Shown here piece after piece: positions 1 through 10,509 of a stretch of DNA of 36,866 nt. The notes under the pieces were generated by a model that was not told the origin of the DNA, did no database searches, and saw only the letters and a list, made by a program, of their open reading frames with translations. Made by a program: the position numbers and the translations under genes. Position 1 is the stretch's first letter. Each line of letters begins with the position of its first letter. The stretch spans positions 1 through 36,866 of the forward strand of contig UZAE01000112.1 in assembly GCA_900617975.1 (NCBI GenBank). The letters run 5' to 3'. This DNA is from Rodentolepis nana. Lineage: Eukaryota > Platyhelminthes > Cestoda > Cyclophyllidea > Hymenolepididae.

Positions 1-1463
1 CGTCATCTTCAAATTGCACAATCAATGTCATTTTCTAATCCAGAGGTGTTCTAATAGTTTAGATTTGTTTTTAAAAATGCTTTTAAGCAATTAAATTGTT
101 CAGCAATATTTCAATCAAAATCTCAAATGAGCCTCACGAGAAACACCAACCTTCTTTTCTTAGAATTATTTTCTATATGGACCAACTTGTTACTCTTGAG
201 GACCTAAGGAGGTCAGCAATGCCAATTGCACTGTCTATTGAAGCGATTTTGTTCATAAATTCCCACATTGCTATCCCGAATATCACAGTTCAAATATCTC
301 AAATCCCTAAATTATAACGGAATTGAAAAGTTTGCTCTGATTTTTCACTTGAATGGGAATCCAAATAATTTTTTGAATTAACAATGTCACGAAAATCCAT
401 TTCTAAACATAACTTAAAGGGATACTTTATTTTTCAACTAAGATGGATTTCTAAGTGGTGAATAATGTTCTTCCAACCACTGTACAACAGAATATTGCAA
501 TTCAATTGCTGTGAGGAGGAAGATTCGTTAATGTGTTTCCTTCGTCTGATTTCTAGATCTGATAATTGATCGACAGCAAGATACGTCAACTTCAGTTATT
601 TACATGTCCTGCATCTGTGCTGAACTGGAAAGATTCCTTAAAAGTCCCCTGATTTTCTTAGTTTAATTATATTTTATTTCAATTTAATGACTAAATCGTA
701 CTGGCTTTCATGTATTTGCCTGGAATAATTTCAATCGTTAGAGAGAAGAATATTGAGTAGAGGCTTTTTACTCGCGTCTTTGTGATAACTACACTTTTGC
801 GCGAAAAATTCAACACCGTGTCAGTTACAAAATTTGCAGCCCTCACTCTCGTGTCCTACTCCCCCCATATTTCACACATTTATTCCTTCTTTAATCAACT
901 CTTCTACCCCATCAACTTTATTCAACTTTGCGTATGCTCAAGAAAATGTAATAATGCTTAAATGATTATTTTAAAACTTTGTGCAATCGGTCCAATTTTG
1001 CTCTGATTGATATGCCAACAAACGAAGGGTTTCCATGAGGTCAAATTCTTATTAAATCTGTCCTACCTCTGCTTATTTCTACTTGAATGGCGTTCCGAAG
1101 TTACGTCCATAAAATTAATATGGCCTACTCTGCGGACTGTAATTCGATTTTTAAATATATTTTAATCACCGGCAATAAATATGGCATATTTTATAAATAC
1201 GAACAAAAGTGAAAAATTTTAAAGCCAGTATAACCTCGAGTGAATGGACCCACCTTTTTGTGTGTGGGCGTGATAATCAATGGAACGAATTCGACGAGCA
1301 CTAAGCCAAATATTAAGTTGGTATTAGGGCTGTGCTTTTTGCCTTAGTTTGTTGTAATGAATTATGTGAGTATTCTGCAATTGGTGCATTACCACTATTT
1401 AAGTAACATTCTGAGCACACAGGATCACTTAGCTAACTTCATTCAAGCACAATATTGAACACA
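1..1463. other. AT-rich non-coding stretch upstream of the first tetraspanin copy
   Basis: I see no supportable gene, RNA or repeat here. The longest open frame (73 codons near position 96) has no recognisable domain and no splice context. The right end should hold whatever promoter served the tetraspanin copy at 1464, but no clear TATA/initiator arrangement can be picked out. Confidence 0.5.
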
Positions 1464-2263
1464 ATGCCACTTTCCTGTACAGGCAAACTCTTGAGAATTC
1501 TTCTTCTCGTGTTCAACCTCCTCGTCTTTGTGGCGGGTGGCATTATGACAGGATTTGGTATCTACCTCGTGGTTTAGGCAAAATTGTTCAACATGACAGG
1601 TGTCATAATGGTCTTGGTGGTGGCATTCTTGGTCATTGGTTGTCTGATATTTGTCACTGGTTTTCTTGGATGTTTGGGAGCTTGGAAGAAGAGCAAATGT
1701 CTCCTACGACTGGTAAGACCGATTGCTGTAATTATTACCCATCTCGTCTTTAATCTAGTTCGCCACTGTTTTGGTTCTTATTATAATCGCTGAGATTGCC
1801 TGTGGAGTCATCCTAATTGTCAATAAGGATAAATTCAAGCCATTCATCAGAGAATTCTTTACAAACGCAATTGCTGAGATTGAAAGCAATCCAAACTCCG
1901 GCCTCACAGTCCCAATTATTGGACTGCAAGATTCGGTAGGCAACTCGTTTAATTTTGATTAACTGTCATTAGCTTGACTGTTGTGGTGCCAATGAACCAA
2001 GTGATTGGACAAATCCTGTGAAATATTGTTGCGAACCTGGATAAATCTGTGTACCTACTTCTCTTCCCGTAAGTTCTGCAATTTGCACTCAATCTGGCGT
2101 CGGTTCTTTACTCAATAGTTGCATTTTCTGTCTTCTTTGTTGTCAGGGCTGCGTAGAAAAGATTGTCCACGAACTGAAGGCAAACAGCATTGGTATTGGA
2201 GCCGGTGTTGTTGAAATCGAAACCATTGTGGCGGCTCTCATTCTGGCAAAACAATCCGAATAA
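1464..2263 (+). pseudogene. Tetraspanin (TM4SF) pseudogene with two in-frame stops
   Basis: Tetraspanins are four-pass membrane organisers with a large extracellular loop (EC2) carrying a CCG motif. Four segments read as exons: 1464-1712, 1759-1935, 1973-2068 and 2147-2263, separated by introns of 46, 37 and 78 nt with GT...AG ends, all phase 0. The first encodes TM1, EC1 and TM2 up to KKSKCLLRL; the second TM3 (FATVLVLIIIAEIACGVIL) and the start of EC2; the third carries CCGANEPSDW; the fourth GCVEKIV and TM4. TAG at 1575-1577 interrupts after YLVV, and TAA at 2042-2044 interrupts after CCEPG. Both positions could derive from Gln codons by one C-to-T change. TM4 is also irregular (VVEIETIVAA). 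Compared with the intact neighbours, introns 1 and 3 are missing at exact exon borders. An AATAAA lies at 2304-2309. I call it a pseudogene; reassigned stops are unlikely because the other copies end in ordinary stops. Confidence 0.8.
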
Positions 2264-2309
2264 ATTGCTTCCTTTGCAACAAAAATCAATTGTTTGTATT
2301 CACAATAAA

Positions 2310-4020
2310 TCTGATCTAGTCACCAAAAGTTTATTCTTCACCTCTTTCCTAAAATATTGTAGAGGTTATTTTAGTTAAGCATTTTGACAAAACAATCACG
2401 CTTGTTTTGAGTAGTGAAATGAAAGAGAAGTCGAGAAATCGGCATGTTCGTTCTGGTTAACTATCCATTTGTAAACGCTGCATTAATGCATTCAACAGTG
2501 AGGCAAGTAAACACGAAAGAGGTCAAATTTTCAGGGTCAAAATAAAATGGGTAAGGAAATGGATGGACACTCAATTTGATCAGTCAAGACGTGAGATCTG
2601 TTTGAAATTGATAGCATCAATTATCTAATTTTTCAAACTCTAATGTTCGCTTTGCAGGAATCACCTCCCACAATTTGAATGGATTCAGTTCCAAGGTGTA
2701 ATTCAATTAAAGATTTAGTCATGGAAATCAATTTATTTCCTTTCGGGTGTGTTTTATGAAGAAGAGACTTGAAACTTTTATAGGGTCCATGTACCTTTAT
2801 GGAATCTTTTTCACTTTCTAGTCAACTTTTACTCTATTTTATTTTTATTTTATATTTTTATTTCCAAACTCGGTTGCGAGGAGATATTTACTTTCTCATT
2901 GGGTCTCCAGTCAGATGCATAAATTTAGTTACAGATAATTGGGTTAGTGAAGCCTTTTGCTTCAGTGAAAAAACAACAGTTCGTTCACGACACACCCATG
3001 GCTAAATAGAGGAAAGGCCTCCAAAGGTAGTAAGAGAGAGTAATGGAAATTGGGAGTGAGGGTCGAAAGTTAATTTTAAACGAATAATGAAATCAAATTA
3101 TGAATTCAATTTTATAACTTGCATAAGGGATTGTGGTCAGCTTGATTGAATTGAGTGATTTGCTATCCCAACTTGGTTCATTGTCATTTTGTTGCGACAA
3201 TGCGTTGATGGATGTAAACTCTGAGCAAAATCGAATTGAAAATGTGGACACAAGTATGAACCAAATCATCAATCGGGATTAAGGTTTTATGATAGCTCTG
3301 TCGGTTTTACTGATGAAACTTAGAGCATTTGCTATATGCAAAACTATCATTCCTTTGGCATAACACTTGACTCGAGCGTTAATACGCGTTTATTATATTG
3401 ACAGCCAACATTCTTTCACTCAGCCTTTCTATTCGAGTATTTTGTGATATTCTAATGAGAATATTGATTAATCAGTTTGTTTTGTCTATTTAAACTTTAA
3501 TCAAACCTTAATCCGAAGAAGTAACACAAATCGCTGAGTTTTGAGAAAAAGGGTTTCAAATTTATTGAGTAAAAAGAGTAACACTGAAGTTGAATTGGCT
3601 TTTTCATGAAGACAAAGAAATTAAGAGGAACGATTTAGCTTAGCCAGTTTAATTTTATACATCTAAAAGCAAGCTTTGTACACTCAGTGAAGAGCATTTG
3701 CAAAATTTTTTATTTCAACAACTTGGGGGAGTGACGCATTTGAAGGAATTTCCATTTCTTCTGTCACAATCTTGAAACCCTCTCAATATTTCAACTGTCC
3801 AGTTCGAGAGAGAGGGCTTGGTGATAAATGTTGAAAATTATTTACATTATTAAAGGTTTCTTTGTATCAAAAACATTTATATTCGGTTTATCCCCACGAA
3901 AAGAATTTATTCTTTGTCTAGAGTAATTTTAAAAGTGTTAGAGTTGGTGTGAGGGCGTATATTGATTGACAAATGCCCGAGAAAATCATAAGGTTCAGTC
4001 ATTAAAGGAAAAATAAAAAA
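2310..4020. other. Non-coding AT-rich stretch
   Basis: No gene, repeat or RNA is supportable. The short open frames have no domain similarity that I recognise. Confidence 0.4.
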
Positions 4021-4026
4021 TTTATT
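4021..4026 (-). promoter_or_regulatory. Candidate polyadenylation signal AATAAA
   Basis: AATAAA on the minus strand, 160 nt downstream of the stop of the tetraspanin gene 4186-5021. Position and sequence fit a 3'-end signal; no cleavage site can be confirmed. Confidence 0.4.
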
Positions 4027-4185
4027 TCTGTTAAAGGTTATTTACTTGAAGTATTGAAAAGGAACCCTTATATATATGTTCAATATAAAACCAAAAAATT
4101 TTAAAGCTAAGACATAAATAAGTGTGAATAAAGACCAACGACGGTGATTGCTAGGCAAATTTAGACGAAAATTAATTCGCCTAAT

Positions 4186-5021
4186 TCAGGTATACACTCT
4201 TCTTTCAACTAGGCAGGTTGCGGCCACAATTGCACCAACTTCAATGAGAGAAAGAATGAGAACTGTGACTCCGACAGTCAGCATGTTATATTCAACCCAG
4301 GCGAAAAGCAAATCACCACAGCCCTATGAACCAAAGATGAATTTGTTGAAGGAAGGAGATCATAAACCTGTTGAGGGTAATCATTGCATGGTGCCTGTTC
4401 ACCAGGCATACAACAACTCTTAGCTGGTTGTGTCCAATCTGTCGGTCCACCTATCCCGCAGCAGTTAAACTAAGGACTCTCGTTACTTGAAACTCACTTA
4501 CGGCAGCCTGAAGCTTCATTATAATCTCAACTTGGTGTTTATTATGGGTCGACTGGATTTGTTGCATGGCAATCGAGAAATAATTGTTTACAAATTTTAC
4601 CTGCATGAGAGAGTTGATGAAACTAACTTCAAACCCACTTTATCCTTTAACGCTATCGATAGAACGGCTCCAAATACTTGGGCTATTATGGTAATGCCAA
4701 CAAAAATAGCAAACTACAAAAATTAATTTAAATCTACTTACAGTTAGAAGTAATCCACGGCCTGGTTTAATAGCGCTAAAGCAGCCAATGATGCCAACGG
4801 TTAATACGAAGAGTCCAAAGATAGTTATAGATATTGGAATTTCAATTTCGTTGCCAGTCAATCCGAATTCTTTTGATCTGACCAGAAGGTATGTTCCATA
4901 ACCACACATTATGCTTCCGGTTATCTAGGTAGACAAAATATCCGACAAATTTAAAACATACGAATACAGAAATATTGAATGTAACGAGGCATATACGTAG
5001 GCATTTGATAGTGCAAAGCAT
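4186..5021 (-). CDS. Tetraspanin, six exons, intact (218 aa)
   Basis: Exons on the minus strand: 5021-4962, 4924-4742, 4713-4639, 4600-4502, 4469-4368 and 4323-4186 (20, 61, 25, 33, 34 and 45 codons, then TGA). Introns are 37, 28, 38, 32 and 44 nt, all GT...AG and phase 0. The product starts MLCTIKCLRICLVTFN (TM1), continues ITGSIMCGYGTYLLV and an EC1 ending IEIP, then TM2 (ISITIFGLFVLTVGIIGCFS) and TM3 (FAIFVGITIIAQVFGAVL). The EC2 carries FNCCGIGGPTDW, SCCMPG and APCNDY, and GC opens exon 6, giving the six cysteines of a classic tetraspanin EC2. TM4 is LTVGVTVLILSLIEVGAIVAA, followed by a short tail ERRVYT. The exon 3/4 junction was chosen because a 38-nt intron restores frame, whereas reading on gives a stop. 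An AATAAA on the minus strand lies at 4021-4026. The specific function is unknown; flatworm tetraspanins are often tegumental surface proteins. Confidence 0.92.
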
Positions 5022-5760
5022 AATGACTTTGTATGGTCGAGATAAAAACCACGCATTATTAATATGAGTTTGATTCTAACCCTAACCATAGACAATTCGG
5101 TGGTCTACTTCAATTTTTTCAATTAACTTGTCATTGTGCTACCATAGCAATGTCTCCATTTATTCTTAAGAGTTGTTTGATCAGTCGCCTTTCTTTCTTT
5201 CTTTTGTCCGGTTAGTTTTGTAGAAAGTGCTTTAATGCAACATAATTGTCTTCTTTGAATTTAACTTGCATGGTTACTTTGGAATTCAATTTTGCTTTTT
5301 TATGTTGAATAATTATCTGCTTTTTGTTTAGACAAAAAATTGAAATTCTATTTGAATAACAACTAAGGAATTCTGAATAAGCGTATAATCAAGGCTCCTT
5401 ATTCACGAAATTTATTGATTTAAATAAAATAACATTCATTAAGAATTGCACGGACATATTGAAAACCCGTATTTGCCCTTTTCTTGTTTAAATAGAGCCA
5501 AAGTATCCAAATGAAGCAGTATGCCTTAACATGAATTGAAGCAATTGAATAAGCTTATATTTTATCAGTTAACCTCCGGCAAATGGAAGAATTGAAGTAC
5601 TTACGTTTCATGGTATTTGAACAATCCTATTAAACTCGTTCTCCATGGATATTAACTTGAGCTTTTACAGTATTTTACAATATAAGCACCACAAAATCGT
5701 GAATAAAATAGTAATGACTGTAGAATAGAAGTCGGGGTGAATTCTGCGTCACATAAAACC
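5022..5760. other. Upstream flank of the tetraspanin gene, non-coding
   Basis: No gene is seen. Short blocks resemble flanks of other tetraspanin copies: GTAGAAAGTGCTTTAAT near 5220 recurs (diverged) near 20985, and TTCATGGTATTTGAACAAT near 5608 recurs near 35207. This suggests that whole loci, not only coding regions, were duplicated. Confidence 0.4.
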
Positions 5761-6085
5761 TTATTCCAATTCTGGAATTTCTGTACCAAGAACATTGTTA
5801 ATAGCATTCCTAAAGTAATTTTTCACAACTTGCAAGCATCCAACTCTTCTGTCAACCTTCTTAAGAAATCGCCTTCGTTAAGCTACCTTAAATAATTTGA
5901 CCAATCACAATGGCACAATTTTACCGTTTTAAGATTATGAGCATAAAGCGATTCTGCTACACTGAAGAATGTAGCCGCAAGTACTGAGCACCCTAGAGCT
6001 GTAATAAACCCTGGAATGCCAATCATTTTGAACTGTTTTGATCAAACCTAAAGCCAAATGCCACCTAGAATGACTCTGATTGCAA
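5761..6085 (-). pseudogene. Tetraspanin remnant
   Basis: The minus strand contains a degraded tetraspanin. One frame reads AIRVILGGIWL, then two stops, then SKQFKMIGIPGFITALGCSV LAATFFS (end of TM1, EC1 and TM2). After a possible GTAAAA...TTTAAG intron the frame breaks several times. A last piece reads KNYFRNAINNVLGTEIPELE then TAA, which resembles the exon-4 (pre-CCG) segment of the intact neighbours. There is no CCG exon and no TM4. The order and spacing match the neighbouring genes, but the individual matches are weak because the copy is old. Confidence 0.6.
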
Positions 6086-6089
6086 GCCT

Positions 6090-8517
6090 TTAAAAACCCG
6101 AGCATGTTAGTTTCTCCCAACAGATATAGTATCATTATTTAATGCTACCAAGTACGAAGAGTTTCCATGAATGATGCAGTGATATGCTCTTTTGGGTTGC
6201 AGTTGTAATATTCCCATGTCATCATCCACTAACTTATCAACAGAAATCACCTCAATAAAAAAACATTGGCAACTTCCATGTTAATTGATCGTGGATAAGC
6301 TGAGTTATTTTACGGTTAATTTTTTGCTGATCAACGTGTTACTTATTATTCCTTGTTAATTAAATGCTTTTTTGTTGTTGGCTTATGAAATAACTAATTG
6401 CAATTAAATTGGCCTATGATTTCATAAATTCATCGATTTATATTTTTACCTCAATCGTGTAAAGCTGTTATGGAGACGGAGATATATCATTTTGCCCTTT
6501 ACTGCCCTGCACCACCATTAATTGCATTAATTAAAAAAATAAAATGCTAATGAACGTATCTTGTACCGAATTGAGAACAGCGAAAAAGACCTGAATGACC
6601 CTAGTGAAAGCTCATTTTTAATAACAATATGGGTCATTTTGATGTTGAACTAATCATTGTAAATTCAAACTTGTTACGCCAATTTGAAGGGAATAAATCA
6701 TCATCTATTAATGAGAGAATGGAGGGTCAATGGGAATACGGCAGAAGTATCTTAAGATTAAATGTCTTCAGCATCTCCTTCAACCTTGAATAGTGAAGAG
6801 TAGGGGTTTGGAAAATGCAACCTTTAGTAGGCAAAAAAACTATGAAATAATTAGTCAACAGTATAATTTGTGAGTATTTAATATGACGTACCAAATTTTT
6901 TAAAGATTCTAGTGCAGAAGCATTTAGAATTACAAATATAAATCCGGAAACACAATTTATACACTTAGAGAAGAATGAGTTAATCAAGTCAGATATATCT
7001 ATTCTGATTTCATAAGGATTCTAGTACTGTATTACTTAAAATTATGCGCACATATGCAAATAATTTAATCGGTTTGAGGAATCGTTTTAAAATTACCATA
7101 AACAGCGCACTACTTACACACTATTAGTAGATGGCATAAGTTTTGAATTGACGAAATAATTTACGAGGTTAATATCAGCCCCTGTAGCTCTCTCGGTACA
7201 ATCTAGTGGATTGGACTATGTTGGTGACTTTGGTATGGCTGGTTGTGGTGTTTATGGATCTTTAAAGGACCAGGGTGATCTAGACCATTGAATAAAAAGC
7301 TTTTGCTGTATGTCACCAATGGCCAATTACTAGCGTTGTGATTAAAAGCTGCCTATTTGAAAGCCCTTAAACATAAATACTTTAGAAATTAGTGATCAAG
7401 AGCCCAGAACTACACAAATCACATTCATACCATTAGTACATTGATAAGTCAATATCGACTCAAATATATAGTGAAAGTGATGCATTCAGGTGCATTTAGT
7501 TGGTGGTAAAGTGAACAATGAAAGGAAATTAGAATACATGTCTCTCATGGATTGGGAGTTGGTACCCATTTGATATTTCATTAATACACGCATTTAGAAG
7601 TTTGTATGGGTAAACTAAAAACTAAAACAGGACTTCAGGTATCAGGCTAACGGCTTTTACAAGTTCACCACTAAACGGGAGTAGAATGAAGTCAAAATAC
7701 CGAGAAGATAGGCCTCTCTTGCATAATCGTTTTAGATTCATTGAAAATGGAATGATCACTATCAGGAGAAAATTAAAAGAGCCATCCAAACAAGTCTTTC
7801 CTCTGGAAAAAAAAGAGATTTATCGTGGAAGTGAAAGAGGTGGTTGTGGTTATTGTGTAATTTGAAAAAGGCCACATTTCCCCAGACTTGACCATTATGA
7901 TTTTATTCCTACATCAGATATGCTATTTCTCCCTAGAATGTATTAATTATTCATATTTTCGGCAACCTTCCATTATTTTCACATTGACTGGGCCTGATAA
8001 AGCTGATATCTGTAAGCAAAGCAATAATTTTCCCATTCTCAATAAACTATCGGCTTACAACCGAGCATGAGCAATATTTAGCTTCCAGTGTCTTACTCTT
8101 CTTTGCTCCTATTTGCCTTTCTAAATCACTTCGCAAACACACATAGGGCTGTCCACTACCCTTATGACCATTGATAGAGACCACTATTTGTAATTATCGT
8201 TCCTTTGTTCTCTTTCCAAAAACACCCATCACCATTGTTATATCTGCTTTAAGCAAAAATTGGTCGAGGTTATAGGCCATGCTCTTCTGATTTGCTATCA
8301 AAAGACTCAGGTTTGTAGCAGTACTGACTTTCTGACATAGTGATTACATAATACTTTAATGCTAGTAATAGGGCAACGTGATATGTTAATGATATTGTTG
8401 ATGAAATTGAAAAAAAAGTAACTGTTACGAAGGGGTCATTTGACTTGTAATTTGTGTTGGTAGATGATCATGAATATAGAATTCATCAAAGTAAATAATT
8501 AACCATTTAAAAAAACC
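6090..8517. other. Non-coding AT-rich stretch
   Basis: I see no gene or recognisable mobile element. A short stretch near 7181-7200 looks like a tRNA A box, but no cloverleaf follows it. Confidence 0.4.
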
Positions 8518-9276
8518 TATTTCAGTTGCTTGAGATTACAATAAGCAGGTGTAATTGCTCTGATTTCATGAAAGGCAGGAATGAAAATCATTGCACAAGC
8601 AGAACGTAAATTTTGTTCGATCCCCTCATAAATGACATCAGCACAACGCTATTTAAATAAGTAAAAGGTTTAACTTGCGACACTCAACAAACTCCTTTAG
8701 GATTGAGTCACTCAATTTACATCAGTCTTTAGTTGAGTTAAACCAGACTTTTGTCCTTTAGCTCCACAACATGCAAAATAAAATGTATCAGGAGCATTAA
8801 GATAATTCAATATCCTATTGAGCATATTCCTTAAGAGCATTTCCACTGTTTCTACTGTTTCCTAGAGTTTTTTTAAAGTGATTTCAAGAACGTTTTTGAA
8901 AAACTGTAGACAGTGAGAAAGATACCTGCAACTATTTCTAGCAAAACGATTATGCTAATATAAATTGCAAACTAGACGATCGAAATGGCATAGAAGTATC
9001 AAATATGATCCTACTAAGATAAGCAAACGGCGGCTGAGCTTTTATCTCCATAGTAGCCTAAAAAATGCAATGCCGTAATCCGAAAATGGTGAAGAAGATG
9101 GGAATTGAATTAGTCGAATCAGTAAAACTGAACGAATTCGTTTCAACTAGAAAGAATATTCCGAAACCGGCCATAACACCACCTGCAATTTTACCATCAC
9201 TAGAAGACAGAATGAATACAAATTACAAAGACGTCACTATTGAACACAATTAGAGATATTCTTAAGGATTCCTCTG
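8518..9276 (-). pseudogene. Tetraspanin pseudogene truncated by LTR insertion and inversion
   Basis: The minus strand shows a full tetraspanin layout, badly damaged. The rest of exon 1 (EESLRISLIVFNSDVF) begins at the LTR junction, 9276. Next comes an intron whose acceptor AAG seems mutated to AAA. Exon 2 reads GVMAGFGIFFLVETNSFSFT and loses frame in TM2: the expected end LSRRLLILV is still readable in another frame. TM3 reads FAIYISIIVLLEIVAGIFL. A CCGAKGQ motif survives, followed by a stop. The last exon is reduced to DVIYEGIEQNL plus a scrambled TM4, ending at 8518. The missing first codons (ATG GCG CTT ACA GAG) lie on the opposite strand at 9865-9879, beyond the LTR, because of an inversion. 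Closest relatives in the window are the genes at 11264-12113 and 25820-26671. Confidence 0.85.
9271..9276. repeat. LTR target-site duplication, left copy (CCTCTG)
   Basis: CCTCTG precedes the LTR fragment; its reverse complement CAGAGG sits at 9875-9880 beside the other LTR end. The opposite orientation is explained by the inversion of the right half. Confidence 0.65.
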
Positions 9277-9529
9277 TTGGACACGTTATCGCTGTGTGCG
9301 TCATCGTATGCCTGCATGTCTGCTCGCCAGGATTGGGAGGTGCGCCGTACAACTCTGTGTGCAGCGACCGTACAAACAGTGACCAATCATTAACCTCTGT
9401 TTAACCTAATCCCCCATCCTGATCATGAGTAGCTTCCTACGTGAACACTTGATCGCAATATACGTCCTGAATAAGCGTGCTCCGTGCTACACGTCTGTTT
9501 CCTTTATAGGTGGGCTATATCTTAGCTGG
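9277..9529 (+). mobile_element. LTR fragment, first part (TGTGGGACACG end)
   Basis: Begins with a variant of TGTGGGACACGTTATCGC and matches the copies at 22274 and 28485 as far as CTTAGCTGG, where a ribozyme-headed element interrupts it. It contains TGAATAAGCG at the place where other copies have TGAATAAACG, a possible polyadenylation signal. The continuation of this LTR is inverted at 9881-10199. Confidence 0.8.
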
Positions 9530-9602
9530 GGGGATGCGCGATAGACTTACCTCCACGTGGTGCACCCTGGGCAACGTATACTCATACGGCAAAAAAGTCT
9601 AT
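9530..9602 (+). ncRNA. HDV-like ribozyme, copy 1 (P1 damaged)
   Basis: P2 (AUAGACUU/AAGUCUAU), P3 (ACC/GGU), the CUGGGCAAC core, P4 (CGUAU-ACUC-AUACG) and J4/2 GGCAAAA are all consensus. The 5' P1 strand reads GGGGAUGC instead of GGGGUGC, which costs one P1 pair or inserts one base. Confidence 0.8.
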
Positions 9603-9855
9603 TAACCGGCAGTTGACTTCTGACTTCAAAATACCATGAGACGACTGCTTGTCATATTCGATCGCTTCCACAGTACTCATCTTACCCTTTTCTCTGCCTC
9701 TGTGTCTGTCCGCCTCTTTTACATATGTGAATCGCTCTTCTGTTCCCCACCCCTCGACTTTCTGCTACTTTGGTGAACCTTCCCTCTGTGAAGCCCGAAG
9801 TCAATTAAAAAGCTAATGATAGCTGTCAAAACGCCTGCCATTTGAAATAAATAAA
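9530..9855 (+). mobile_element. Ribozyme-headed short retroelement, copy 1 (chimeric by inversion)
   Basis: Full-length copy of about 326 bp: ribozyme head at 9530-9602, a CT-rich body (TCTGTGTCTGTCCGCCTC), the conserved 3' part GTGAAGCCCGAAGTCAATTA ... GCCATTTGAAATAAATAAA. It has no ORF. The left flank is LTR sequence TATCTTAGCTGG (9518-9529), whereas the right flank is TCTACCATTATGG (9856-9868), so its two ends do not share a TSD. Each flank has its partner at the inverted copy 10200-10496, showing recombination between the two copies. Confidence 0.9.
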
Positions 9856-9864
9856 TCTACCATT

Positions 9865-9880
9865 ATGGCGCTTACAGAGG
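9865..9880 (+). pseudogene. Detached start of tetraspanin exon 1 (inverted)
   Basis: ATG GCG CTT ACA GAG G encodes MALTE, matching the MGLTE/MGFTE starts of the genes at 25820 and 12113. It continues on the minus strand at 9276 (GAG GAA TCC TTA AGA). It lies just inside the duplicated target TCTACCATTATGG, so one short element inserted at the start codon itself. Confidence 0.75.
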
Positions 9881-10199
9881 TGTAGCGGATTGCTACACTA
9901 GTAAAGTCTGACCGACTCAGAAATCTCTATGGCAGATCCTCCTACATCTAGCAGACCGACTCAGAAATCTCCATGGCAGATTCTCAAACATCTAGCTACC
10001 GGCTCAGAAATTTCTATGGCAGATTCTCCAACATCTAGCTAGGAATCAGAAATCTCTATGGCAGATTCTCCAACCTCTAGCTAGAGAACAGCTAAGCTAT
10101 AGCTCAGCTATAAAGAAAACAGACGTGTAGCACGGAGCGCGTTTATATCTATGGCAGATCCTCCTACATCTATCTAGACTCCCAGAACCAGCTAAGATA
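9881..10199 (-). mobile_element. LTR, second part, inverted, with internal repeat expansion
   Basis: Read on the minus strand this continues the LTR broken at 9529: it begins with the duplicated TATCTTAGCTGG (10199-10188), goes on TTCTGGGAGTCTAG and ends GCAATCCGCTACA at 9881. It is enlarged. A segment from about ATAAACG to CTTAGCTG is present again, and a module of about 43 bp (GACTCAGAAATCTCTATGGC ...) occurs four times at 9914-10085, against one or two in other copies. Confidence 0.8.
9914..10085. repeat. Four tandem copies of a ~43-bp LTR module
   Basis: Units start at about 9914, 9958, 10001 and 10043. Each contains TCAGAAATCTCTATGGCAGA and an ACATCTAGCTA end, with point differences. 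Other LTR copies carry the module once, so this is a local expansion. Confidence 0.8.
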
Positions 10200-10496
10200 T
10201 TTATATTTATCATCATTAGCTCTTTAGTTGATTTCGTGCTTCACAGAAAGGAAGAGGAACACCAAAGTGACAAAAGCCGAGAGGGGGGGACAGAATAATG
10301 ATTCACAGACGTAAAAGAGGCAGACAGACACAAAGGTAGAAAAAAAGGTGAGTACTGTGGAATTAGTCAAATATGAAATGCGGTGGGGTCTTGGTAGTTT
10401 GAAGTCAGAAGTCAACTGCCGATAAAAGACTTTTTTGCCGTATGAGAATACGTTGCCCAGAGTGCACCACGAGAAGGTAAGTCTATCGCACACCCC
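10200..10496 (-). mobile_element. Ribozyme-headed short retroelement, copy 2 (chimeric by inversion)
   Basis: Minus-strand copy: G1 at 10496, body with a C-rich stretch (CTGTCCCCCCCTCTCGGC), then GAAATCAACTAAAGAGCTAA and a shortened tail ATGATAAATATAAA. The 5' flank reads ATCTACCATTATG (10509-10497), the same as the 3' flank of copy 1. The 3' flank is LTR TATCTTAGCTGG, the same as the 5' flank of copy 1. Confidence 0.9.
10425..10496 (-). ncRNA. HDV-like ribozyme, copy 2
   Basis: Exactly 72 nt. P1 GGGGUGU/GCACUCU keeps seven pairs using G.U wobbles; P3 is ACC/GGU; CUGGGCAAC, a perfect P4 (CGUAU-UCUC-AUACG) and GGCAAAA are present. P2 has one mismatch (AUAGACUU/AAGUCUUU). It could be active. 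Confidence 0.82.
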
Positions 10497-10509
10497 CATA
10501 ATGGTAGAT

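Noticed and set aside
1575..2044. Reassigned stop codons (TAG/TAA as Gln) in the tetraspanin at 1464
   Set aside because: The intact tetraspanins in the window end at TGA, TAG and TAA in the expected place, so the standard code holds.
7181..7230. tRNA-like A box (TAGCTCTCTCGGTA)
   Set aside because: No matching acceptor stem, anticodon arm or GGTTCGA-type B box follows at the right distance.
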